A stretch of DNA of 64,000 bases, taken from assembly GCA_016584305.1 (NCBI GenBank), contig JACEEZ010012734.1:392501-456500 (forward strand), in the 5' to 3' direction. The translations under genes were made by a program, and so were the position numbers. The notes below the pieces were generated by a model. That model worked only from the letters and a program-made list of their open reading frames with translations, made no database searches and had not been told where the DNA came from. This DNA comes from Chionoecetes opilio. Lineage: Eukaryota; Arthropoda; Malacostraca; Decapoda; Majidae. Positions 1-11,624 of this stretch are shown here, piece after piece; within the stretch, counting starts at the first letter, position 1, and each line of letters starts with the position of its first letter.

Positions 1-322
1 GTTCCTGTTCTTATAAACCTCATTTAGTTAATTAACTATATACACAAACCAGCCCTAACCCTATCAATAATATATCTATCTCGGTAATGAGATGAACATG
101 CGATCATGGCGTGATCACACAATCAGTCAATTATAGCAATGAAAATTATAAAACTATTCGTATTTTCACGTGACTTCCTTATTTCTAAAACTGAAAAAAA
201 AGAAATTGAAGCAACTTTAATCATTATTTATAGTAACCTTACGAAATATTCTCCAAGGCGGGTATTTCCCCATGCCTTCATGTGTGTGACCTTAACGGGA
301 CAGCAAATAAGTTGTTTCTTCT
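1..322. other. AT-rich DNA, nothing recognised
   Basis: Short open frames only, with no splice-framed coding stretch and no repeat family seen. Confidence 0.6.
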
Positions 323-989
323 TACCATAGATAACAGTAAAGCCGCCAGGACAACGTTTCTTTGTTATTTACAGACGTGTGGTGGCGTTAATACTTACAT
401 TTCTACATCCATGATTTCAGGAAAGTTAGAAGAGGCTATCTGGAAAGTCTGTGTCATTTTGTGTCTTCATCTGCGTCATATTAGGGCTATAAATGAACAA
501 ATTATAAAAATAAAACCAAGTGGCGACGTTGTTATACCTACTACAGTAAAGTCGCCAGCTAGTATTTTAACCCAACAGTTGAGTCGCCACTCTGGGGAAT
601 TCAGGGAAATTAGAGGTAAAGTAAAACAAGTCTCTATATATATTAGCTGCGGAAGATGCTTGGATATATAAAAATTCCTCTGCCAACGTGAAAACAAATT
701 CTATTCAAGTTTGAAAGATCTGGCAAGTTTTGTGTCCTGTCGCCCGAAAGGTGATCAGCTGCTGTCTGTCGTCGTGCGAAGTAAACGTGAGAAGCAAAAT
801 GCGCAACAGTTATACTTGCAGATACAAAGCATAAAACAACGCTGAAACAGGGTAGATTATACAGTCATGATATAAACTACTGTGTAACATCTTCAGTGGC
901 ACATAAAAATCAGTAGTGATGCTATAATTCGTAATATTTGGCGCCTGGCGACTTCACTGCAGGTGGCGACTTCACTGTTATCTACGGAT
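323..989. mobile_element. MITE family A, copy 1
   Basis: Terminal inverted repeats: the left end reads CATAGATAACAGTAAAG and the right end TTCACTGTTATCTACGG. Related copies lie at 32522-33005 (best preserved) and, as fragments, at 2262-2480 and 3795-4042. The GGCGAC motif recurs near both ends. The inner part contains a second palindrome (TAGCATCAC, GTGCCACTGAAG and their complements). No transposase is present. The superfamily is not determined. Confidence 0.75.
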
Positions 990-1139
990 AGAGATAGTTT
1001 TTTCCTGTGCAAACCTAAGTGTTTTTTGCAATTCGAATAAGTGATGACAAATTTCTAATAATACACTTCTTAGACATTTTGACGGGGAAAAAACACGCTC
1101 CAGTTGTTAAAGCATCAAATAATATGCTAATCAAAACAT

Positions 1140-1197
1140 TAAACTAACCTACTCTAACGTTCTAACCTAACCCTCAAACTAACCTAACCTAACCATG
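1140..1197. repeat. Short interstitial CCTAA (TTAGG) motif cluster
   Basis: Several AACCTAACC motifs occur in a row. TTAGG is the common arthropod telomere unit. Too short to be a telomere. Confidence 0.5.
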
Positions 1198-1499
1198 ATT
1201 TTTGTTTGTTTGCACATTTCATTGTTACTTTCACACTCGTTGTGACCTGTAGAAACAAAAGAAAGGTAAAAAATACTTGAATCCAGACCCAGTCATGTTC
1301 TAATTAGCCTCGACGACAACTGCGGCAGACAGATGACTACCGTGGATGTACGTTTGCGTGGGTGAAAAACGTGTTATAGAGACGGATGAATGGTATGCGT
1401 ATGGCAGGGGCTGAAAATGAGGTGAATATAATGAAGTGATAATGTGACAACCAGAATTTAGAGATTTTGTGGAACTGAATGCTAATATTGCGTGGGAGT

Positions 1500-1632
1500 G
1501 ATATTGGATTGATTGATTGATTTAATGCCAAAAAGGTGGAAATGTGCCAGACATCAGAGGTCACATGGCACTATGGCAAAGCATAAAAAAGTGAAGAGGT
1601 TATAGAGAAAGAGTGAAACGGTGAGGGGAGTG
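1500..1632 (+). mobile_element. LINE-like 3' tail (ATTGATTGATTTAATGCC family)
   Basis: The same sequence recurs at 41460-41800 and 61938-62075 and, reversed, at 39628-39668 and 39776-39815. This copy keeps an uninterrupted TTAA where the copy at 41460 carries a MITE. The LINE assignment is an inference from the dispersed, end-anchored pattern. Confidence 0.55.
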
Positions 1633-1782
1633 CACATGATTGGATTATGATTTCTTATTACTCGGAAAATATTAATGAATTCTTGTATTGAGCAGTAATG
1701 TATTAGGTGTAGGAATATGATTGGAATAGAGATTATGTTCTCGATGCCCAGGTGGTGATGATTGCGCAGTGTATACCAAGGT

Positions 1783-1870
1783 TGCCCGTCAGGGTGGCAA
1801 GGTTGGTAGAGACGTGAGTTCGCAATGTGCAGCGTCCCTGTGCATTCGGTCAGCGGTTCGAGTCCGCCTA
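1783..1870 (+). mobile_element. Possible tRNA-derived SINE head
   Basis: A good B-box-like GGTTCGAGTCC lies about 45 bases after an A-box-like TGGTAGAGACG. No cloverleaf with a matching acceptor stem is clear, so a degenerate SINE head is likelier than a tRNA gene. Confidence 0.35.
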
Positions 1871-2261
1871 GTTCGTGCTGACGTGGCGGCGCTTTGTATA
1901 GTCAATAACCTTGTAGTTGGTACTTGCAAAGTGTCTAGATAGGATGAAAATCTTATCTGTATACCAAGGTTTATACTGCACGCGCAGTATTTGTGCGTGC
2001 GGGGAATACATGATAGAGTGTGTGGCAACTGCATCCCGTGCGTGGTGACTGAATGAATAATACAAGCCAAGGTGTGCCGGGAAACCCTAAATGGACCCAT
2101 TTACTCTACTTGAGGTAACGATAGATTGGAAATCTTCAAGACTCATATAGTAGGGCAGTGATGCTGAATTTTCGATGTGAACAGTATTTTTGATGATGCA
2201 GCATTACCCCCAAGCATTTATTATGATTACATAAATAAACTTAAAATAAATAAATACGTAC

Positions 2262-2480
2262 TACTACCGTAGATAACACTAAAGGCGCCACCTGCACTAA
2301 TGTCGCCAGGCGCCATATATTGCGAATTATAGCATCACTATTGATTTGTATGTGCCACTGAAGATGATACACAGTAGTTTATATGACTGTATATTCTACC
2401 CTGTTTCAGCGTTGTTTTATGCCTTGTATCTGCAAGTATATACGGTTTCAAATTTTGCTACTCGTTTGCTTTTTCGGCAA
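2262..2480 (-). mobile_element. MITE family A fragment
   Basis: Begins ACTACCGTAGATAACACT and continues through the GGCGCC and GTGCCACTGAAG motifs of family A, in the opposite orientation to the copy at 323. The far end is missing. Confidence 0.65.
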
Positions 2481-3007
2481 CGACGACGGTGGGAGGACAC
2501 TCCCAGTGGGACTCTCCCAGTGGGGGGGAAGGGGCGGGTAGGATATTCTTCCGCGCTAATCTCCAATGAGGCGGCGTCAGGAGGAGGCTGTAGACAACTT
2601 TACATGTATATTTCTCCCATTCAAAGTCTTTGATAGTTCAAGTTATTGCTGGAAGCTCATATATATATATGTTCGTGGCTCCTATATGTCTGTCTCGAAC
2701 AAGGATGAAATAGAGGAGGAAAGGATGGAATGAGAGTAGGAGAGAATTAAGGAGAGGGAGGTGAAGATGTCTTCAAGACACCTAGGGCCGTACTATTGCG
2801 ATTGCCTTGCGTCGCTTGCGATGCTGCGCCAGGTCAAGTCTCCAAGGGGGCGGAGTCAGGAGAAGGGTGTTGACAACTTTACAAGTATATTTCTCCCATT
2901 GAAAGCCTTTGATAGTTCAAGTTATTGCTGGTATTTAATCCCTGAATGCAGAAACATGATTAAAAGCTTATTAAATGATATATTGGGTACTGTAATATCA
3001 AGATCAA
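2481..3007. repeat. Unclassified DNA with a direct duplication
   Basis: About 75 bases at 2575-2650 are repeated at 2848-2925 with a few changes (both contain TTTGATAGTTCAAGTTATTG). Nothing coding recognised. Confidence 0.55.
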
Positions 3008-3106
3008 GAACTAGAACTGTCGCCGACAATTGGAACTCCCGCCGACGTGAAAAATTGGAACAGTCGCCGATATCGGCGACAGTTCCTATCGGCGACAGTT
3101 CCAGGT
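3008..3106. repeat. Small palindromic element
   Basis: GAACTGTCGCCGAC on the left mirrors GGCGACAGTTCC on the right, with GCCGATATCGGC in the middle. Confidence 0.5.
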
Positions 3107-3215
3107 ACCATGGATGTGGATGAAAGGTGGATGTAGGTAGTGTTAAGTAACAGGAACTACCACGTGTAGGTCTCCCAGCCTCTTGTAGCTTCCTTATTTT
3201 CTTATGTTTTTATGT
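3107..3215 (+). mobile_element. LINE 3' end (DERWM-type ORF2 terminus)
   Basis: Contains GATGAAAGGTGGATGTAGG, which encodes DERWM then a stop, followed by the family's shared 3' UTR ending near CTTCCTTATTTTCTTATG. More than ten related pieces are in the window. Confidence 0.7.
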
Positions 3216-3404
3216 GTTCCTTGCGACGCGCGCAGCACACACCACGCGCGCCCATGCCAGGGTATAGCATTGTAAGGATTTGGAAACACTGTAGGAGATA
3301 CAGACAAAAAGGAAACAGAAAGTATTGCAAACTTCACACAAGTGTTCCTAACGCAGTGCTGGGAGAAAAGAACACAAAGGAGATGCATTAGGATGTTAGT
3401 ACAA

Positions 3405-3725
3405 GGACCGAAACTATAGGTAATGAAAATGTTTTAGCATCCCAGGTGAAATAGCCAAGGGAAGAGTTGATAAGTCTGTTAACTAAGGACACGAAGTTTG
3501 AAGAGGACCTAGGAAGCGGTACAAAGCCTCAAAGGTCACAAGAAGAAGAAGTAGGCTGTTGTATTGCCTAATTATGACGTGATTTGTATGTTCTTTTGAT
3601 TGTTAACTAAGGAGACGAAGTTGAAGAGGACCTATGACGATACTAAGCGTCAAAGGTCACAAGAAGAAGAATATTGAAAATAATAATAAGGTACTCAAGA
3701 CCACAAGAAGAAGAAGAAGAGAAGG
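3405..3725 (+). mobile_element. LINE-like 3' tails ending in (AAG)n
   Basis: Three degenerate pieces end in AAAGGTCACAAGAAGAAG. The same tail occurs at 26600-26705 and 33265-33325. Confidence 0.5.
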
Positions 3726-3794
3726 ATAGTATTACTCTTTTTATCTTTTATATTAAGTTAATTACTCAGCTTACTACTTCACCAACTCACAGGT

Positions 3795-4042
3795 TCTGAT
3801 ATAAAACAACGTCACGAGTGCACGCCAGGAAACACGGTACAAAGGGCAATAGTATACGGCGAGCGCATGACTTAAACGAATGTTAGCATCACGACAGACT
3901 TGTATGTGCCACTGAAGACAGGTACATAATATAAACTACTGTGCAAATCTTTTTAGTGGCACGTCCAAGTCTGTAGTGATGCTAAAATTCGTAATATGAC
4001 ACCTGGCGACATTAGTGCAGTGGCGAGTATAGTGTTTAACCT
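3795..4042 (+). mobile_element. MITE family A fragment
   Basis: Carries the inner palindrome (GTGCCACTGAAG, AGTGGCAC, TAGTGATGCTA) and the CTGGCGACATTAGTGCAG end, degenerate at both limits. Confidence 0.6.
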
Positions 4043-4476
4043 ACATTGAGCCGCCCTTTGGCCTATTTACCTCTTGGGGTGAGGCGAAGGGCAGTAGAAG
4101 GAGTAGGAGCAGACCAGCCATCCTCGCGCCGGAGCTGAGATCGCCTTGTACCGCCATACTGAGCGTGGAAGCTAAACTAAATTGCCGCCTCGCTTTGTCT
4201 CGCTACGCTATCCTGCCTCAAACACTCCTACCTTCACTCCTACCCCCTCCCCCCTCCCTTACTCCTACCCCTTCTCCCTACCCTCCCTCCCCCACTGCCC
4301 CGCCTACCCCATAACCCACTAAGCGGTGCCCCAGTACCCGCACTGTGTACCCTTCACCACCACCACTACCACCAGGCCCGTTCCCACCTACCCCACCCGT
4401 TCATAACATTCAACCAACATAAATACAACGTTTTGCAATCTTACTCAGTCGATAAATGTATGTGTATGTTATTCAC
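4043..4476. other. C-rich DNA, nothing recognised
   Basis: CCTACCCC-rich low-complexity stretches without a supported gene. Confidence 0.5.
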
Positions 4477-4477
4477 C

Positions 4478-4713
4478 CATGGTCTTGTCCTCGCGAGCTG
4501 GCTCGTGATCGCCAGTTTCACCCTCTCAGTGCGAGCTTGGAGCTCATTATTACCGATCTTTGGGTAATGATGGGACCTCACACACCACACACTCCCATCC
4601 CCTTGCTCAAGGGGGACAGTAACCGCCCAAATTTGTCAGTGAAAAATCCCCGGGAGCGCGAGGATACGAACCGCCTACCCACAGAGACCAGCACGCTATC
4701 AACCTGACCATCG
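4478..4713 (-). mobile_element. tRNA-derived SINE
   Basis: On the minus strand the head reads GATAGCGTGCTGG (A-box-like) and then GGTTCGTATCCTCGCGC (B-box). The body follows toward lower coordinates. No intact cloverleaf is evident. Confidence 0.6.
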
Positions 4714-4876
4714 CACGGTGTGTGTGTGTGTACGTATACGTGTGTGAAGGACAAGTAACGGAGCTGCCCCGCCCCGCCCATCATGCCCTCACCTACACTC
4801 GCTTAACATCGTGGGCGTGACGACACGGGACAGTCGCTGTTTCCTGGTAGCAACCTAACAAAACAAATACAAAATA

Positions 4877-4877
4877 A

Positions 4878-4948
<71 letters not shown>
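4877..4948. repeat. (TA)n microsatellite
   Basis: About 36 uninterrupted TA units. Confidence 0.95.
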
Positions 4949-4949
<1 letters not shown>

Positions 4950-5458
4950 TTGTTCATCCATTTCGAACGATTCTTATTGACATTATATCTTATTATCAAA
5001 ATTTATTATCATATTTCCCAAGTTTATTCTTTGTGGTGATCTATATTTATCCTTTACTCTGCACACACAATTCAATGTCATTATTAATATCAAACAACGT
5101 AAATACATGTGTTATTATTACTTACACCTTGCCACGACATCAATCTTTTCAGGAGAGGAGTGACAAGACACCTGAACTAAATGCCCCCCCCCTTTTCTAT
5201 ATTCTCTTACTGTCTTCTTTACAGGCACTGACAACTGAGCGGCCTTTTTGTTACCTCCTTTTCCCCCTTGGCCAATCTTTTGTGATGGGGGGGAAAAAAA
5301 AAAAAAAAAAAAAAAACGGATACTTCCACCCCTACATCTACTACTACTATCACCACTACAACTTCCACCACACCTACTACTACCACCACTACAACTACCA
5401 CCTAGGACTACAAAATTGAGTTACTTGTAGTACATAAGTTTAGTTTCTTGTAATGTCT

Positions 5459-5460
<2 letters not shown>
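4949..5460. other. Non-coding DNA with A-run and ACCACTACT repeats
   Basis: A 22-base A-run near 5297 and a trinucleotide-rich stretch at 5330-5405. No gene recognised. Confidence 0.6.
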
Positions 5461-5461
<1 letters not shown>

Positions 5462-5516
<55 letters not shown>

Positions 5517-5959
5517 AAAAACTGATTCATACACCCTCCTTCAGCGTTATTGTTTGGACAAGGACAAAAACAAGTACAGCAACAAGTACAATTTTATAGA
5601 CAACCATCACCGCCCGGCAGCGACATCAGAGACTTTTGTTACGATAATTAACAAATACAGTTAATACATAGCTAACAGTACACTTCAGGTCAAGACATCA
5701 CACACACACAGACACACACCCACACCCACACACGTACACCCACACACGTACACACACACACGTACACACAGACACACACACCCACACACACACGTACACA
5801 GACACATACTCACATGTACATACATAGATGGATATAGATATAGATGTGTATATATATAGAGATATAACTTAGGTTGATAAAATAGGAATGCACACACACA
5901 CACACACACACACACATACGTACACACACACACACACACACACGCATACACACACACAC
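5462..5959. repeat. (CA)n and CA-rich tracts
   Basis: Pure CA at 5464-5511, interrupted CA/CACG/CAGA at 5698-5820 and again at 5890-5960. Open frames here are low-complexity artefacts. Confidence 0.9.
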
Positions 5960-6518
5960 AATCTAAAACAAAGCAAGCTACAATCTAAAACAAAACAAGC
6001 TACAATCTAAAACAAAACAAGCTACAATCTAAAACAAAGCAAGCTACAATCTAAAACAAAACAAGCTACAATCTAAAACAAAGCAAGCTACAATCTAAAA
6101 CAAAACAAGCTACAATCTAAAACAAAACAAGCTACAATCTAAAACAAAACAAGCTACAATCTAAAACAAAACAAGCTACAATCTAAAACAAAACAAGCTA
6201 CAATCTAAAACAAAACAAGCTACAATCTAAAACAAAACAAGCTACAATCTAAAACAAAACAAGCTACAATCTAAAACAAAACAAGCTACAATCTAAAACA
6301 AAACAAGCTACAATCTAAAACAAAACAAGCTACTCTATAAAACAAAACAAGCTACAATCTAAAACAAAACAAGCTACAATCTAAAACAAAACAAGCTACA
6401 ATCTAAAACAAAACAAGCTACAATCTAAAACAAAACAAGCTACAATCTAAAACAAAACAAGCTACAATCTAAAACAAAACAAGCTACAATCTAAAACAAA
6501 ACAAGTATCTAAACAATC
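5960..6518. repeat. 22-bp minisatellite, about 25 copies
   Basis: The unit starts ACAATCTAAAACAAAACAAG. Copies are nearly identical, with AAGC/AAAC variants in the first few and one changed unit near 6331. Confidence 0.95.
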
Positions 6519-6852
6519 TACGTATAACTATCAATAACAAGAACAATCTGTCTACTGGCTACTAATGTCAAATAAATATGTAATAAATATGTCTGAAGAT
6601 ATGTAGGCTACAAATGTATAAATACTTTCTTCATTTGGATATTTGAAATGGGGTAATTAATATAGCTGTCATTTTTAGTGTGTGGGAAGGAAAGCCTGGT
6701 GTGTTAAGATTCATATAATTTCCATTTATTATTTTAGTTATTTTTCAGTTAATCATGCTTCCCATTTAGAGTTATTTTTAATTGCATCATGTTTCTTTCC
6801 CTGGTTTGCCTCACAGCTCATCAATATACTGCGGCATCAATCCTTGCAGTGT

Positions 6853-8425
6853 TTGTGTGAAAATCAATGTTTCTTTACAGTGTGAAAATCAATTTTTCTT
6901 TGCAGTGTGAAAATCAATGTTCCTTTACAGTGTGAAAATCAATGTTCCTTTACAGTGTGAAAATCAATGTTCCTTTACAGTGTGAAAATCAATGTTTCTT
7001 TACAGTGTGAAAGTCAGTGTTCCTTTACAGTGTGAAAATCAATGTTCCTTTACAGTGCGAAAATCAATGTTTCTCTACAGTGTGAAAATCAATGTTCCTT
7101 TGCAGTGTGGAAATCAATGTTCCTTTACAGTGTGAAAATCAATGTTTCTTTACAGTGTGAAAATCAATGTTCCTTTACAGTGTGAAAATCAATGTTCCTT
7201 TACAGTGTGAAAATCAATGTTCCTTTACAGTGTGAAAATCAACGTTCCTTTACAGTGTGAAAATCAACGTTCCTTTAGTGTGAAAATCAATGTTCCTTTA
7301 CAGTGTGAAAATCAATGTTCCTTTAGTGTGAAAATCAATGTTCCTTTACAGTGTGAAAATCAACGTTCCTTTACAGTGTGAAAATCAATGTTCCTTTGCA
7401 GTGTGAAAATCAATGTTCCTTTACAGTGTGAAAATCAACGCTTCTCTACAGTGTGAAAATCAATGTTCCTTTGCAGTGTGAAAATCAATGTTCCTTTACA
7501 GTGTGAAAATCAACGCTTCTCTACAGTGTGAAAATCAATGTTCCTTTACAGTGTGAAAATCAATGTTCCTTTGCAGTGTGAAAATCAATGTTCCTTTACA
7601 GTGTGAAAATCAATGTTCCTTTGCAGTGTGAAAATCAATGTTCCTTTACAGTGTGAAAATCAACGTTCCTTTACAGTGTGAAAATCAATGTTCCTTTACA
7701 GTGTGAAAATCAATGTTCCTTTGCAGTGTGAAAATCAATGTTCCTTTACAGTGTGAAAATCAACGTTCCTTTACAGTGTGAAAATCAATGTTCCTTTACA
7801 GTGTGAAAATCAACGTTCCTTTACAGTGTGAAAATCAACGTTCCTTTACAGTGTGAAAATCAATGTTCCTTTACAGTGTGAAAATCAATGTTTCTTTAGT
7901 GTGAAAATCAATGTTCCTTTGCAGTGTGAAAATCAATGTTTCTTTGCAGTGTGAAAATCAATGTTTCTTTGCAGTGTGAAAATCAATGTTCCTTTGCAGT
8001 GTGAAAATCAATGTTCCTTTGCAGTGTGAAAATCAATGTTCCTTTACAGTGTGAAAATCAACGTTCCTTTACAGTGTGAAAATCAATGTTCTTTTACAGT
8101 GTGAAAATCAACGTTCCTTTACAGTGTGAAAATCAACGTTCCTTTACAGTGTGAAAATCAATGTTCCTTTAGTGTGAAAATCAATGTTCCTTTACAGTGT
8201 GAAAATCAATGTTCCTTTACAGTGTGAAAATCAATGTTCCTTTAGTGTGAAAATCAATGTTCCTTTACAGTGTGAAAATCAATGTTCCTTTGCAGTGTGA
8301 AAATCAATGTTTCTCTACAGTGTGAAAATCAACGTTCCTTTACAGTGTGAAAATCAATGTTCCTTTGCAGTGTGAAAATCAACGTTCCTTTACAGTGTGA
8401 AAATCAACGCTTCTCTATAAAGTGA
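6853..8425. repeat. 25-bp minisatellite, about 62 copies
   Basis: The unit starts GTGTGAAAATCAATGTTCC and ends TTTACA. Variants are CAATG/CAACG, TTTACA/TTTGCA and a 3-base-short TTT form. The variants are interspersed, as expected for unequal exchange or gene conversion. Confidence 0.95.
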
Positions 8426-8499
8426 AACGGATGGAAATAATTTGAAATCTGATATTCAAATACCACAAGAAAAGCGTCATTTAAAAAGGAAATAGGGAA

Positions 8500-8705
8500 A
8501 AACTGGTTCACAAATAGGGTGGTAAATGATTAGAATAGACTCAAGTCGTGGGATAGTTAGTGCGGAGTCAATAGGGGGCTTTAAAAGGAGGCTGGATAAT
8601 TTCATGGATGGGGACGAAAGGTGGATGTAGGTAGTGTTAAGTAACAGGAACTACCTCGTGTAGGTCTCGCGGCCTCTTGTAGCTTCCTTATGTTCTTATG
8701 TTTAC
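8500..8705 (+). mobile_element. LINE ORF2 C-terminus and 3' UTR
   Basis: Reads GGGCTTTAAAAGGAGGCTGG and then encodes FMDGDERWM and a stop (8585-8630), followed by the shared 3' UTR. This is the C-terminal tail of a non-LTR retrotransposon protein. It is truncated upstream by degeneration. Confidence 0.75.
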
Positions 8706-8742
8706 AAAGTGAAATGGATGGAAACAATTTGTAATCTGATAT

Positions 8743-9050
8743 TCACGTACCAGTATTTTTTCCTTTTTTCTGACCAAACAAACTCAGGCTGATGAGTGAT
8801 GGGTCAGGAGGTGAGACAGTCTTGTGACCTTGACCTGACCTTGTGACTTGGGGTGAGGGGAGGAGGCCTGAGGGGAGACCTGAGGGCAAGACTGGGCTGG
8901 GCGTGGCAGGGTGTGGGCGGGAGGAGGGAGGGGAAAACGCTACACCTGTAAGGGAGGGAAGGGTGAGGGGAAAACTTTGAACAATACAAATCATTCAAAC
9001 AACAAAGATGATAAACAAGAAAAACCACAACTTTATAACATATACAAATA
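8743..9050. other. Proline/serine-rich open frame, non-coding
   Basis: GGGAGG-rich DNA gives low-complexity frames on the minus strand. No domain seen. ATCATTCAAACAACAAAG at 8989 recurs at 9614 after the foldback element. Confidence 0.5.
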
Positions 9051-9149
9051 GAAATGTAGTTTAAATGTATAAAATTTGTAGTTTAAATAGAAATGAAGTC
9101 GTGTTTTCCTAGAATTGCTTGAATTTAATGGAGCTCTTTACAAATGTTT

Positions 9150-9250
9150 ACTCATTCAAAGAACTCTGCCTTGTCAATGTGTATATTTTATTAATCATGA
9201 TGTATAAGTATAATTGGGCAAATAAATGTTTTTGACTTTGACTTTGAACA
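9150..9250 (+). mobile_element. LINE-type 3' terminus with TTTGAC tail
   Basis: AATAAATGTTTTTGACTTTG followed by a short TTTGAC repeat is a usual non-LTR retrotransposon end. Confidence 0.45.
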
Positions 9251-9293
9251 TGCGAGACAATTACTGAATACCTAGCAGTGTGGGACAGGTTTC

Positions 9294-9612
9294 GGTAAAT
9301 TTCCAGTTTGACACCGAATTCACTTTGGTGGACGAAACTATTTTTTTCTGGCGAGTTTTGATGTGCTTTTAATTAATCTGCTAACCGTTTCTGTCGCAAA
9401 TAACTTTTTTTTATATAGGTTAAGTTAGGTTAGGTATAGGTTCGGTTAGGTTCAATTTGTTTTTTCAATCATTTTTGTCGCAAATCACTTTAGAAAAAAA
9501 AATGTGACTTGCAACAGAGACAGTTAGCAGATTAATTCAAAACACATCAAACTTACCAGAAAAAAATAGTTTCGTCCACCAAAATGAATTCGGTGTCAAA
9601 CTAGAAATTTAC
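9294..9612. mobile_element. Foldback MITE
   Basis: Long inverted repeats: the left end reads GGTAAATTTCCAGTTTGACA and the right end is its near-complement, continuing about 130 bases inward. The centre holds TTAGG-like GGTTAGG motifs. No coding capacity. Confidence 0.8.
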
Positions 9613-9742
9613 CAATCATTCAAACAACAAAGCTGACAAACAAACATGTAAGAACACAACTTTGTAACATAAGAGAAAGTTACTGAATACCTTGCAGTGC
9701 GGGAGACAGGTTTTTGTGAGGCCCATTCAGTGTTTTTGTCTG

Positions 9743-9986
9743 TTTGTTTAGAGGATAATTCCTGAGAGCCGTAGTGATCTACCGCTGCAGCTTAGTGTTG
9801 GCCGAAGCCACCACCCCGGGAGGCGGGTCACAAACCCCTGGCTAACACCCGGTACCCATTCACTGCTGGGTGGACAGGGGCTCGGGTTTTAAGAAAGACC
9901 ACCCATCTATCTTCGCTCCGCCCGGGGATCGAACCCGGGACTTCTCGGTTGTGAGCCGAGCGTGCTAACCACTACACTACGGAGCA
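9743..9986 (-). mobile_element. tRNA-Val-derived SINE
   Basis: The minus-strand head (9985-9915) folds as a tRNA: anticodon stem CTCGG/CCGAG, loop CTCACAA with anticodon CAC, T arm CCGGG-TTCGATC-CCCGG, A box GTAGTGGTTAGC. The acceptor arm is shifted by one base. A 170-base SINE body follows downstream, so this is a SINE head and not a working tRNA gene. Confidence 0.75.
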
Positions 9987-10012
9987 GTGGCACAATAAAA
10001 CTAGTCAATTTT

Positions 10013-10206
10013 TTTTAACGAGGCGAAAATTCCATTCTATCTTAAGGTCTCATGCTTAAAATGATGCCTATGTTTACCTGATAATATGGTTAACTATGAT
10101 AAAATACAACTGAAATTTAGAAGAAGCATAGTATTCCCTTCTCCTGGCATCAAATATCAGTCAGTAAGCAGCTAAACGGTCAGGATTTTTCGCCTCGTTA
10201 AAAAAA
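10013..10206. mobile_element. MITE family B, copy 1
   Basis: Ends read TTAACGAGGCGAAAATTCC and GGATTTTTCGCCTCGTTA. Copies lie at 30845-31028 (opposite orientation) and, split by another insertion, at 62527-63412. Confidence 0.75.
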
Positions 10207-10566
10207 CCTGTATAGCCAGGAATGAAGTACTCACTCCCAGCCTGTCTCCTTCACCACCTGTTTTTACAAAAGAACTAAGACTCAAACAATTACCACATGT
10301 GTAAACAAATCAACACTTACTAGTCTTGTCACTACAACAACTGTAGACAACTTCCTCTACAGGTTAAAGACTAGGACATTAATGTAGATCACAAACTACA
10401 CTGCATACACTATACATACAGACGTGCAGTTTGTACAGGATTAGTAGGCGTATTATCTACTGTATGTGCATTCCTAAGATGAAGGGAAAGGTTAATGATC
10501 TAATGAATACTAATAAAAAGACAGACATTCATTAACAAGTGCATTCCCTCATGTCTGTAATATATT
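10207..10566. other. AT-rich DNA, nothing recognised
   Basis: No supported frame or repeat. Confidence 0.5.
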
Positions 10567-11067
10567 ATGTTGTTGTTTTTTCCCGTATGTCTTCGGGTGA
10601 GACTATAATGTTGTTTTTTCCCGTATGTCTTCGGGTGAGACTATAATGTTGTTTTTTCCCGTATGTCTTCGGGTGAGACTATAATGTTGTTTTTTCCCGT
10701 ATGTCTTCGGGTGAGACTATAATGTTGTTTTTTCCCGTATGTCTTCGGGTGAGACTATAATGTTGTTTTTTCCCGTATGTCTTCGGGTGAGACTATAATG
10801 TTGTTTTTTCCCGTATGTCTTCGGGTGAGACTATAATGTTGTTTTTTCCCGTATGTCTTCGGGTGAGACTATAATGTTGTTTTTTCCCGTATGTCTTCGG
10901 GTGAGACTATAATGTTGTTTTTTTTCCCGTATGTCTTCGGGTGAGACTATAATGTTGTTTTTTCCCGTATGTCTTCGGGTGAGACTATAATGTTGTTTTT
11001 TCCCGTATGTCTTCGGGTGAGACTATAATGTTGTTTTTTCCCGTATGTCTTCGGGTGAGAATATAAT
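10567..11067. repeat. 38-bp minisatellite, about 13 copies
   Basis: The unit includes CCCGTATGTCTTCGGGTGAG. Copies are essentially identical, with one extra TT near 10921. There are no unique spacers, so this is not a CRISPR-type array. Confidence 0.95.
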
Positions 11068-11089
11068 TATAACTATATATTTGTATTAT

Positions 11090-11545
11090 GGAAAGCAAAG
11101 AGGTTAGAATGTTGATTATCCTTTGAAAAACTGTGTGAAACTGAAGCAGGCTTTTATATATGTACACAGCTATATTTCTAGAAGCGCACTCACTAACTAC
11201 TATTTAGAGTAGCATGTAAGCAACATTTCATTATTCCACTTTGATTTTGATTTTGATTTTGATTTTCACTATTAAAATGTCACCTAAATCCTTTCAAATC
11301 CACTCCCATAACCTTATAATTATGTCACAGCTCAAACCAACTACTGCGTAACAGCAAAGTTCATTCAATTAGAGAATAAAGCTTAACATTTTGATTATCC
11401 TTTGAAAAACGGTGTGAAACTGCAGCAGGCGTATACTAGCTATATTTGCACAAGCCTACTCCCTAATTAGTATTTTGAGTAGCATGTAAGCGACACATGT
11501 AATCAATTCACTTTGAAATATCTGTTCTAAGTCCTTTCAAAGCCA
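11090..11545. repeat. Diverged direct duplication
   Basis: 11100-11232 and 11388-11505 share GATTATCCTTTGAAAAAC, GTGTGAAACTG and GAGTAGCATGTAAG in the same order. No coding signal. Confidence 0.6.
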
Positions 11546-11624
11546 CTCACGTCTCACACAACCCTGAAGAAAATCAAACTTTCTGAAAACTATAATTATA
11601 AACTATATATTTGGATACCATAAG

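Noticed and set aside
1140..1197. True telomere
   Set aside because: Only a few TTAGG-type units, imperfect and internal.
8743..9028. Pro/Ser-rich frames as a last exon of the DUF547 gene
   Set aside because: Low complexity, no acceptor in phase with exon 6, and no domain similarity.
9915..9986. tRNA-Val (CAC) gene on the minus strand
   Set aside because: The acceptor stem is out of register by one base and the head continues into a SINE body, so it is a SINE head.
10567..11067. CRISPR-like array of 38-bp repeats
   Set aside because: Units abut directly with no spacers, and the genome is eukaryotic.
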